Positions 1 to 9,500 of a DNA stretch of 64,000 bases are shown piece after piece. A program made the position numbers and the translations under genes. Every line of letters starts with the position of its first letter. Position 1 is the first letter of the stretch. Source of the stretch: Auanema rhodensis (taxonomy: Eukaryota; Nematoda; Chromadorea; Rhabditida; Rhabditidae); NCBI GenBank assembly GCA_964057225.1, contig OZ059900.1, positions 17,561,638 through 17,625,637 on the forward strand, written 5' to 3'. The notes below the pieces were generated by a model, which was not told where the DNA came from, did no database searches, and saw only the letters and a program-made list of their open reading frames with translations.

Positions 1-2396
1 ACAAAAAAAACAGGGATTAGAAAATTAAGGAAATTAGCATATTCTGAGGGCACGCCCCTTATGGCTAATATTGATTAAATCGATTTTTGTTCATATGAGT
101 CGTCAAATGCAACGAATTTCAGCGTGTTACATACTAAAATGAAGCATTTTACATGCTGAACACTAGAAAAATTTAAAAACACAGTATTTCCCATGAGAAA
201 TATTTTATTATGCTGGAAAACCAGTTTTTGGAAATTTCGCTGTAAACAAGGTTTTGACTTACGATTTCATGTGTTCAAACTCATGCAATGTCAATGAAAC
301 CTAGCTCAAAATTGTTCGTACAACGTCTAGTTCCACTTTCACGACAAAAAAAACAGGGATTAGAAAATTAAGGAAATTAGCATATTCTGAGGGCACGCCC
401 CTTATGGCTAATATTGATTAAATCGATGTTTGTTCATATGAGTCGTCAAATGCAACGAATTTCAGCGTGTTACATACTAAAATGAAGCATTTTACATGCT
501 GAACACTAGAAAAAAACAAAAACACAGTATTTCCCATGAGAAATATTTTATTATGCTGGAAAACCAGTTTTTGGAAATTTCGCTGTAAACAAAGTTTTGA
601 CTTACGATTTCATGTGTTCAAACTCATGCAATGTCAATGAAACCTAGCTCAAAATTGTTCGTACAACGTCTAGTTCCACTTTCACGACAAAAAAACAGGG
701 GTTAGAAAATTAAGGAAATTAGCATATTCTGAGGGCACGCCCCTTATGGCTAATATTGATTAAATCGATTTTTGTTCATATGAGTCGTCAAATGCAACGA
801 ATTTCAGCGTGTTACATACTAAAATAAAGCATTTTACATGCTGAACACTAGAAAAATACAAAAACACAGTATTTCCCATGAGAAATATTTTATTATGCTG
901 GAAAACCAGTTTTTGGAAATTTCGCTGTAAACAAGGTTTTGACTTACGATTTCATGTGTTTAAACTCATGCAATGTCAATGAAACTTAGCTCAAAATTGT
1001 TCGTACAACGTCTAGTTCCACTTTCACGACAAAAAAACAGGGGTTAGAAAATTAAGGAAATTAGCATATTCTGAGGGCACGCCCCTTATGGCTAATATTG
1101 ATTGAATCGATTTTTGTTCATATGAGTCGTCAAATGCAACGAATTTCAGCGTGTTACATACTAAAATGAAGCATTTTACATGCTGAACACTAGAAAAATA
1201 CAAAAACACAGTATTTCCCATGAGAAATATTTTATTATGCTGGAAAACCAGTTTTTGGAAATTTCGCTGTAACCAAGGTTTTGACTTACGATTTCATGTG
1301 TTCAAACTCATGCAATGTCAATGAAACCTAGCTCAAAATTGTTCGTACAACGTCTAGTTCCACTTTCACGACAAAAAAACAGGGGTTAGAAAATTAAGGA
1401 AATTAGCATATTCTGAGGGCACGCCCCTTATGGCTAATATTGATTAAATCGATTTTTGTTCATATGAGTCGTCAAATGCAACGAATTTCAGCGTGTTACA
1501 TACTAAAATGAAGCATTTTACATGCTGAACACTAGAAAAATACAGAAACACAGTATTTCCCATGAGAAATATTTTATTATGCTGGAAAACCAGTTTCTGG
1601 AAATTTCGCTGTAAACAAGGTTTTGACTTACGATTTCATGTGTTCAAACTCATGCAATGTCAATGAAACCTAGCTCAAAATTGTTCGTACAACGTCTAGT
1701 TCCACTTTCACGACAAAAAAACAGGGGTTAGAAAATTAAGGAAATTAGCATATTCTGAGGGCACGCCCCTTATGGCTAATATTGATTAAATCGATTTTTG
1801 TTCATATGAGTCGTCAAATGCAACGAATTTCAGCGTGTTACATACTAAAATGAAGCATTTTACATGCTGAACACTAGAAAAAAACAAAAACACAGTATTT
1901 CCCATGAGAAATATTTTATTATGCTGGAAAACCAGTTTTTGGAAATTTCGCTGTAAACAAAGTTTTGACTTACGATTTCATGTGTTCAAACTCATGCAAT
2001 GTCAATGAAACCTAGCTCAAAATTGTTCGTACAACGTCTAGTTCCACTTTCACGACAAAAAAACAGGGGTTAGAAAATTAAGGAAATTAGCATATTCTGA
2101 GGGCACGCCCCTTATGGCTAATATTGATTAAATCGATTTTTGTTCATATGAGTCGTCAAATGCAACGAATTTCAGCGTGTTACATACTAAAATAAAGCAT
2201 TTTACATGCTGAACACTAGAAAAATACAAAAACACAGTATTTCCCATGAGAAATATTTTATTATGCTGGAAAACCAGTTTTTGGAAATTTCGCTGTAAAC
2301 AAGGTTTTGACTTACGATTTCATGTGTTTAAACTCATGCAATGTCAATGAAACCTAGCTCAAAATTGTTCGTACAACGTCTAGTTCCACTTTCACG

Positions 2397-5136
2397 ACAA
2401 AAAAAACAGGGATTAGAAAATTAAGGAAATTAGCATATTCTGAGGGCACGCCCCTTATGGCTAATATTGATTAAATCGATTTTTGTTCATATGAGTCGTC
2501 AAATGCAACGAATTTCAGCGTGTTACATACTAAAATGAAGCATTTTACATGCTGAACACTAGAAAAATACAAATACACAGTATTTCCCATGAGAAATATT
2601 TTATTATGCTGGAAAACCAGTTTCTGGAAATTTCGCTGTAAACAAGGTTTTGACTTACGATTTCATGTGTTCAAACTCATGCAATGTCAATGAAACCTAG
2701 CTCAAAATTGTTCGTACAACGTCTAGTTCCACTTTCACGACAAAAAAACAGGGGTTAGAAAATTAAGGAAATTAGCATATTCTGAGGGCACGCCCCTTAT
2801 GGCTAATATTGATTAAATCGATTTTTGTTCATATGAGTCGTCAAATGCAACGAATTTCAGCGTGTTACATACTTAAATGAAGCATTTTACATGCTGAACA
2901 CTAGAAAAATTTAAAAACACAGTATTTCCCATGAGAAATATTTTATTATGCTGGAAAACCAGTTTTTGGAAATTTCGCTGTAAACAAGGTTTTGACTTAC
3001 GATTTCATGTGTTCAAACTCATGCAATGTCAATGAAACCTAGCTCAAAATTGTTCGTACAACGTCTAGTTCCACTTTCACGACAAAAAAAACAGGGATTA
3101 GAAAATTAAGGAAATTAGCATATTCTAAGGGCACGCCCCTTATGGCTAATATTGATTAAATCGATTTTTGTTCATATGAGTCGTCAAATGCAACGAATTT
3201 CAGCGTGTTTCTAACTAAAATGAAGCATTTTACATGCTGAACACTAGAAAAAAACAAAAACACAGTATTTCCCATGAGAAATATTTTATTATGCTGGAAA
3301 ACCAGTTTTTGGAAATTTCGCTGTAAACAAAGTTTTGACTTACGATTTCATGTGTTCAAACTCATGCAATGTCAATGAAACCTAGCTCAAAATTGTTCGT
3401 ACAACGTCTAGTTCCACTTTCACGACAAAAAAACAGGGGTTAGAAAATTAAGGAAATTAGCATATTCTGAGGGCACGCCCCTTATGGCTAATATTGATTA
3501 AATCGATTTTTGTTCATATGAGTCGTCAAATGCAACGAATTTCAGCGTGTTACATACTAAAATAAAGCATTTTACATGCTGAACACTAGAAAAATACAAA
3601 AACACAGTATTTCCCATGAGAAATATTTTATTATGCTGGAAAACCAGTTTTTGGAAATTTCGCTGTAAACAAGGTTTTGACTTACGATTTCATGTGTTTA
3701 AACTCATGCAATGTCAATGAAACCTAGCTCAAAATTGTTCGTACAACGTCTAGTTCCACTTTCACGACAAAAAAAACAGGGATTAGAAAATTAAGGAAAT
3801 TAGCATATTCTGAGGGCACGCCCCTTATGGCTAATATTGATTAAATCGATTTTTGTTCATATGAGTCGTCAAATGCAACGAATTTCAGCGTGTTACATAC
3901 TAAAATGAAGCATTTTACATGCTGAACACTAGAAAAATACAAATACACAGTATTTCCCATGAGAAATATTTTATTATGCTGGAAAACCAGTTTCTGGAAA
4001 TTTCGCTGTAAACAAGGTTTTGACTTACGATTTCATGTGTTCAAACTCATGCAATGTCAATGAAACCTAGCTCAAAATTGTTCGTACAACGTCTAGTTCC
4101 ACTTTCACGACAAAAAAACAGGGGTTAGAAAATTAAGGAAATTAGCATATTCTGAGGGCACGCCCCTTATGGCTAATATTGATTAAATCGATTTTTGTTC
4201 ATATGAGTCGTCAAATGCAACGAATTTCAGCGTGTTACATACTTAAATGAAGCATTTTACATGCTGAACACTAGAAAAATTTAAAAACACAGTATTTCCC
4301 ATGAGAAATATTTTATTATGCTGGAAAACCAGTTTTTGGAAATTTCGCTGTAAACAAGGTTTTGACTTACGATTTCATGTGTTCAAACTCATGCAATGTC
4401 AATGAAACCTAGCTCAAAATTGTTCGTACAACGTCTAGTTCCACTTTCACGACAAAAAAAACAGGGATTAGAAAATTAAGGAAATTAGCATATTCTAAGG
4501 GCACGCCCCTTATGGCTAATATTGATTAAATCGATTTTTGTTCATATGAGTCGTCAAATGCAACGAATTTCAGCGTGTTTCTAACTAAAATGAAGCATTT
4601 TACATGCTGAACACTAGAAAAAAACAAAAACACAGTATTTCCCATGAGAAATATTTTATTATGCTGGAAAACCAGTTTTTGGAAATTTCGCTGTAAACAA
4701 AGTTTTGACTTACGATTTCATGTGTTCAAACTCATGCAATGTCAATGAAACCTAGCTCAAAATTGTTCGTACAACGTCTAGTTCCACTTTCACGACAAAA
4801 AAACAGGGGTTAGAAAATTAAGGAAATTAGCATATTCTGAGGGCACGCCCCTTATGGCTAATATTGATTAAATCGATTTTTGTTCATATGAGTCGTCAAA
4901 TGCAACGAATTTCAGCGTGTTACATACTAAAATAAAGCATTTTACATGCTGAACACTAGAAAAATACAAAAACACAGTATTTCCCATGAGAAATATTTTA
5001 TTATGCTGGAAAACCAGTTTTTGGAAATTTCGCTGTAAACAAGGTTTTGACTTACGATTTCATGTGTTTAAATTCATGCAATGTCAATGAAACCTAGCTC
5101 AAAATTGTTCGTACAACGTCTAGTTCCACTTTCACG
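2397..5136 (+). repeat. 4-mer HOR, two tandem copies of 1370 bp
   Basis: Copy 1 is 2397-3766 and copy 2 is 3767-5136. The order of monomer types is the same in both. First is A8/'cagggatta' with 'aaatacaaatac' and 'gtttctgg'. Second is 'acttaaatg' with 'aaattt'. Third is A8 with 'attctaagg', 'gtgtttctaac' and 'caaag'. Fourth is 'aaataaag' with 'gtttaaa'. The rare 'gtgtttctaac' marker recurs exactly 1370 bp apart. The copies look almost identical; one difference noticed is 'aactc' to 'aattc' near 5072. An extra copy of the fourth type precedes the block at 2055. Confidence 0.9.
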
Positions 5137-5478
5137 ACAAAAAAACAGGGGTTAGAAAATTAAGGAAATTAGCATATTCTGAGGGCACGCCCCTTATGGC
5201 TAATATTGATTAAATCGATTTTTGTTCATATGAGTCGTCAAATGCAACGAATTTCAGCGTGTTACATACTAAAATGAAGCATTTTACATGCTGAACACTA
5301 GAAAAATACAAAAACACAGTATTTCCCATGAGAAATATTTTATTATGCTGGAAAACCAGTTTTTGGAAATTTCGCTGTAACCAAGGTTTTGACTTACGAT
5401 TTCATGTGTTCAAACTCATGCAATGTCAATGAAACCTAGCTCAAAATTGTTCGTACAACGTCTAGTTCCACTTTCACG

Positions 5479-5488
5479 ACAAAAAAAC
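5479..5488 (+). repeat. Per-monomer A-tract with variable length
   Basis: A run of seven A's flanked by C begins each monomer in this frame. Six-A copies occur, for example at 7190, 9582, 14709, 18112 and 35195. Eight-A copies occur at 1, 344, 2397, 3082, 3767, 4452, 5821, 54441, 57178, 59231, 61627 and 61970. A nine-A form produced by a C-to-A change is found at 8555 and 12657. Length variation fits polymerase slippage, but the lengths travel with other linked variants: in the first and last domains A8 goes with 'cagggatta'. They are therefore inherited haplotype markers rather than constant noise. Rigid A-tracts are known to disfavour nucleosomes; any phasing role here is inference. Confidence 0.9.
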
Positions 5489-5521
5489 AGGGGTTAGAAA
5501 ATTAAGGAAATTAGCATATTC

Positions 5522-5538
5522 TGAGGGCACGCCCCTTA
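5522..5538. other. G/C-rich inverted repeat (TGAGGG / CCCTTA)
   Basis: The arms TGAGGG (5522-5527) and CCCTTA (5533-5538) pair with one G-T wobble around a five-base loop. This is the only G+C-rich patch in the monomer. It is altered in a few copies, for example 'cacgcctc' at 12711 and 28750, 'cacgtccc' near 33193 and 'cacacccc' near 36955. The arms are short, so a structural role is only a possibility. Confidence 0.6.
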
Positions 5539-5553
5539 TGGCTAATATTGATT

Positions 5554-5563
5554 AAATCGATTT
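5554..5563. other. 10-bp perfect palindrome AAATCGATTT (ClaI site)
   Basis: A perfect 10-bp palindrome centred on ATCGAT occurs once per monomer. It is missing in the two shortened monomers at 14709 and 18112 and changed at 426 ('atcgatgttt') and 1104 ('gaatcgat'). An NdeI site lies 8 bp downstream. It is useful as a diagnostic restriction site; no protein-binding role can be claimed. Confidence 0.85.
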
Positions 5564-5600
5564 TTGTTCATATGAGTCGTCAAATGCAACGAATTTCAGC

Positions 5601-5640
5601 GTGTTACATACTAAAATGAAGCATTTTACATGCTGAACAC
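5601..5640. other. 40-bp imperfect dyad, largest in the monomer
   Basis: The inner arms TAAAATG (5612-5618) and CATTTTA (5622-5628) are exact reverse complements around a three-base AAG loop. Outer arms GTGTT (5601-5605) and AACAC (5636-5640) are also exact complements, separated from the inner stem by 6 and 7 unpaired bases. An alternative, mutually exclusive hairpin AGCAT/ATGCT overlaps the right side. Several of the array's recurrent variants fall in the inner stem: 'acttaaatg', 'aaataaag', 'aaattgaag' and 'catttcac'. Short stems like these are the kind of non-B-DNA potential reported for centromeric satellites; that this one extrudes is inference. Confidence 0.75.
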
Positions 5641-5659
5641 TAGAAAAATACAAAAACAC

Positions 5660-5681
5660 AGTATTTCCCATGAGAAATATT
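5660..5681. other. 22-bp near-palindrome (AGTATTTC / GAAATATT)
   Basis: AGTATTTC (5660-5667) and GAAATATT (5674-5681) pair over eight positions with a single G-T wobble around the loop CCATGA. It is well kept across the array. Exceptions break the loop or inner right arm: 'catgataaat' at 41940, 43327 and 47450, 'cataag' near 28548, and 'caggag' near 31965. A second small inverted repeat follows immediately. Confidence 0.7.
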
Positions 5682-5689
5682 TTATTATG

Positions 5690-5701
5690 CTGGAAAACCA
5701 G
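5690..5701. other. CTGG-AAAA-CCAG inverted repeat
   Basis: A four-base stem with an AAAA loop sits directly upstream of the variable 'gtttttgg/gtttctgg' site. It is invariant in nearly all monomers; 'cttgaaaacc' at about 44032 and 48496 breaks it, and those two copies are related by duplication. Confidence 0.65.
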
Positions 5702-5712
5702 TTTTTGGAAAT

Positions 5713-5728
5713 TTCGCTGTAAACAAGG
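5713..5728 (+). promoter_or_regulatory. Degenerate CENP-B-box-like site
   Basis: TTCGCTGTAAACAAGG matches the mammalian CENP-B core pattern (TTCG, four bases, A, two bases, CGGG) at 7 of 9 defined positions; the middle GG of the last block is AA. In many monomers this block reads CAAAG instead of CAAGG, and in a few the preceding 'aaac' is 'aacc' (near 1272, 5393, 54684, 57422, 59474, 63233 and 63577). CENP-B-like proteins and boxes vary outside mammals, so this is a weak candidate that may be chance similarity. Confidence 0.25.
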
Positions 5729-5788
5729 TTTTGACTTACGATTTCATGTGTTCAAACTCATGCAATGTCAATGAAACCTAGCTCAAAA

Positions 5789-5800
5789 TTGTTCGTACAA
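5789..5800. other. TTGT-TCGT-ACAA inverted repeat
   Basis: A four-base stem around TCGT lies near the 3' end of the monomer and includes the RsaI site. Copies at about 26273, 28325, 29352 and 48938 read 'gtttgtac', a loop change, and the copies at 50996 and 53390 read 'gtacta', a stem change. The short stem alone would be weak evidence for function. Confidence 0.5.
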
Positions 5801-6505
5801 CGTCTAGTTCCACTTTCACGACAAAAAAAACAGGGATTAGAAAATTAAGGAAATTAGCATATTCTGAGGGCACGCCCCTTATGGCTAATATTGATTAAAT
5901 CGATTTTTGTTCATATGAGTCGTCAAATGCAACGAATTTCAGCGTGTTACATACTAAAATGAAGCATTTTACATGCTGAACACTAGAAAAAAACAAAAAC
6001 ACAGTATTTCCCATGAGAAATATTTTATTATGCTGGAAAACCAGTTTTTGGAAATTTCGCTGTAAACAAAGTTTTGACTTACGATTTCATGTGTTCAAAC
6101 TCATGCAATGTCAATGAAACCTAGCTCAAAATTGTTCGTACAACGTCTAGTTCCACTTTCACGACAAAAAAACAGGGGTTAGAAAATTAAGGAAATTAGC
6201 ATATTCTGAGGGCACGCCCCTTATGGCTAATATTGATTAAATCGATTTTTGTTCATATGAGTCGTCAAATGCAACGAATTTCAGCGTGTTACATACTAAA
6301 ATAAAGCATTTTACATGCTGAACACTAGAAAAATACAAAAACACAGTATTTCCCATGAGAAATATTTTATTATGCTGGAAAACCAGTTTTTGGAAATTTC
6401 GCTGTAAACAAAGTTTTGACTTACGATTTCATGTGTTCAAACTCATGCAATGTCAATGAAACCTAGCTCAAAATTGTTCGTACAACGTCTAGTTCCACTT
6501 TCACG

Positions 6506-9500
6506 ACAAAAAAACAAGGGTTAGAAAATTAAGGAAATTAGCATATTCTGAGGGCACGCCCCTTATGGCTAATATTGATTAAATCGATTTTTGTTCATAT
6601 GAGTCGTCAAATGCAACGAATTTCAGCGTGTTACATACTAAAATGAAGCATTTTACATGCTGAACACTAGAAAAAAACAAAAACACAGTATTTCCCATGA
6701 GAAATATTTTATTATGCTGGAAAACCAGTTTTTGGAAATTTCGCTGTAAACAAAGTTTTGACTTACGATTTCATGTGTTCAAACTCATGCAATGTCAATG
6801 AAACCTAGCTCAAAATTGTTCGTACAACGTCTAGTTCCACTTTCACGACAAAAAAACAAGGGTTAGAAAATTAAGGAAATTAGCATATTCTGAGGGCACG
6901 CCCCTTATGGCTAATATTGATTAAATCGATTTTTGTTCATATGAGTCGTCAAATGCAACGAATTTCAGCGTGTTACATACTAAAATGAAGCATTTCACAT
7001 GCTGAACACTAGAAAAATACAAAAACACAGTATTTCCCATGAGAAATATTTTATTATGCTGGAAAACCAGTTTCTGGAAATTTCGCTGTAAACAAGGTTT
7101 TGACTTACGATTTCATGTGTTCAAACTCATGCAATGTCAATGAAACCTAGCTCAAAATTGTTCGTACAACGTCTAGTTCCACTTTCACGACAAAAAACAG
7201 GGGTTAGAAAATTAAGGAAATTAGCATATTCTGAGGGCACGCCCCTTATGGCTAATATTGATTAAATCGATTTTTGTTCATATGAGTCGTCAAATGCAAC
7301 GAATTTCAGCGTGTTACATACTAAAATGAAGCATTTCACATGCTGAACACTAGAAAAATACAAAAACACAGTATTTCCCATGAGAAATATTTTATTATGC
7401 TGGAAAACCAGTTTCTGGAAATTTCGCTGTAAACAAGGTTTTGACTTACGATTTCATGTGTTCAAACTCATGCAATGTCAATGAAACCTAGCTCAAAATT
7501 GTTCGTACAACGTCTAGTTCCACTTTCACGACAAAAAACAGGGGTTAGAAAATTAAGGAAATTAGCATATTCTGAGGGCACGCCCCTTATGGCTAATATT
7601 GATTAAATCGATTTTTGTTCATATGAGTCGTCAAATGCAACGAATTTCAGCGTGTTACATACTAAAATGAAGCATTTTACATGCTGAACACTAGAAAAAT
7701 ACAAAAACACAGTATTTCCCATGAGAAATATTTTATTATGCTGGAAAACCAGTTTTTGGAAATTTCGCTGTAAACAAAGTTTTGACTTACGATTTCATGT
7801 GTTCAAACTCATGCAATGTCAATGAAACCTAGCTCAAAATTGTTCGTACAACGTCTAGTTCCACTTTCACGACAAAAAAACAAGGGTTAGAAAATTAAGG
7901 AAATTAGCATATTCTGAGGGCACGCCCCTTATGGCTAATATTGATTAAATCGATTTTTGTTCATATGAGTCGTCAAATGCAACGAATTTCAGCGTGTTAC
8001 ATACTAAAATGAAGCATTTTACATGCTGAACACTAGAAAAATACAAAAACACAGTATTTCCCATGAGAAATATTTTATTATGCTGGAAAACCAGTTTCTG
8101 GAAATTTCGCTGTAAACAAGGTTTTGACTTACGATTTCATGTGTTCAAACTCATGCAATGTCAATGAAACCTAGCTCAAAATTGTTCGTACAACGTCTAG
8201 TTCCACTTTCACGACAAAAAAACAGGGGTTAGAAAATTAAGGAAATTAGCATATTCTGAGGGCACGCCCCTTATGGCTAATATTGATTAAATCGATTTTT
8301 GTTCATATGAGTCGTCAAATGCAACGAATTTCAGCGTGTTACATACTAAAATGAAGCATTTTACATGCTGAACACTAGAAAAATACAAAAACACAGTATT
8401 TCCCATGAGAAATATTTTATTATGCTGGAAAACCAGTTTTTGGAAATTTCGCTGTAAACAAGGTTTTGACTTACGATTTCATGTGTTCAAACTCATGCAA
8501 TGTCAATGAAACCTAGCTCAAAATTGTTCGTACAACGTCTAGTTCCACTTTCACGAAAAAAAAACAGGGGTTAGAAAATTAAGGAAATTAGCATATTCTG
8601 AGGGCACGCCCCTTATGGCTAATATTGATTAAATCGATTTTTGTTCATATGAGTCGTCAAATGCAACGAATTTCAGCGTGTTACATACTAAAATGAAGCA
8701 TTTTACATGCTGAACACTAGAAAAATACAAAAACACAGTATTTCCCATGAGAAATATTTTATTATGCTGGAAAACCAGTTTTTGGAAATTTCGCTGTAAA
8801 CAAAGTTTTGACTTACGATTTCATGTGTTCAAACTCATGCAATGTCAATGAAACCTAGCTCAAAATTGTTCGTACAACGTCTAGTTCCACTTTCACGACA
8901 AAAAAACAAGGGTTAGAAAATTAAGGAAATTAGCATATTCTGAGGGCACGCCCCTTATGGCTAATATTGATTAAATCGATTTTTGTTCATATGAGTCGTC
9001 AAATGCAACGAATTTCAGCGTGTTACATACTAAAATGAAGCATTTTACATGCTGAACACTAGAAAAATACAAAAACACAGTATTTCCCATGAGAAATATT
9101 TTATTATGCTGGAAAACCAGTTTCTGGAAATTTCGCTGTAAACAAGGTTTTGACTTACGATTTCATGTGTTCAAACTCATGCAATGTCAATGAAACCTAG
9201 CTCAAAATTGTTCGTACAACGTCTAGTTCCACTTTCACGACAAAAAAACAGGGGTTAGAAAATTAAGGAAATTAGCATATTCTGAGGGCACGCCCCTTAT
9301 GGCTAATAATGATTAAATCGATTTTTGTTCATATGAGTCGTCAAATGCAACGAATTTCAGCGTGTTACATACTAAAATGAAGCATTTCACATGCTGAACA
9401 CTAGAAAAATACAAAAACACAGTATTTCCCATGAGAAATATTTTATTATGCTGGAAAACCAGTTTCTGGAAATTTCGCTGTAAACAAGGTTTTGACTCAC

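Larger units (their letters stand above)
5567..5767 (+). repeat. Two internal similar boxes 176 bp apart within the monomer
   Basis: TTCATATG (5567-5574) and ATGCAACG (5584-5591), with a 9-bp spacer, recur as TTCATGTG (5743-5750) and ATGCAATG (5760-5767) with the same 9-bp spacer and the same 176-bp shift. That is 14 of 16 box positions matching. Sequence between and around the boxes is poorly conserved. This could be the remnant of an ancient dimer of a unit of about 171-176 bp, or convergent short motifs. Confidence 0.45.
5479..5820 (+). repeat. Reference (consensus-like) satellite monomer, 342 bp
   Basis: This copy carries the commonest state at every recurrent variable site: A7, 'caggggtta', 'actaaaatgaag', 'cattttacat', 'gaaaaatac', 'gtttttgg', 'aaacaagg' and 'gtgttcaaac'. 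It is therefore used as the coordinate frame for the sub-features below. Hand counts give 57 G and 59 C in 342 bp (33.9% G+C) and 10 CpG dinucleotides. It contains one ClaI site (5556-5561), one NdeI site (5569-5574) and one RsaI site, so digestion of the array with any of these should give a ladder with a 342-bp rung. The length is close to two nucleosome repeats. The phase chosen (start at the A-tract) is arbitrary. Confidence 0.95.
1..6505 (+). repeat. Array domain 1: mixed, older-looking monomers (19 copies)
   Basis: This domain is defined by A8/'cagggatta', 'gaaaaatttaaaaac', 'gaaaaaaacaaaaac' with 'caaag', 'aaataaag' and 'gtttaaac'. Several of these (the 'aaattt' form, 'aaatacaaatac' and 'cagggatta') are absent from 6506 to about 59.6 kb and then reappear. 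'aaataaag' is seen only here. The domain contains the 4-mer HOR at 2397-5136. Monomer 4 (1029-1370) has 'gattgaatc' in place of 'gattaaatc'. Confidence 0.8.

Noticed and set aside
1024-1221. 65-codon minus-strand open reading frame
   Set aside because: It lies within satellite monomers and exists only because one copy lost a TAA through A-to-G at 1104. The same sequence in nearly all other monomers is closed, and there is no domain, context or selection signal.
5622-5632. Yeast-like replication origin consensus in each monomer
   Set aside because: 'ttttacatgct' only loosely resembles the pattern, and such A+T-rich matches are expected by chance at 34% G+C.
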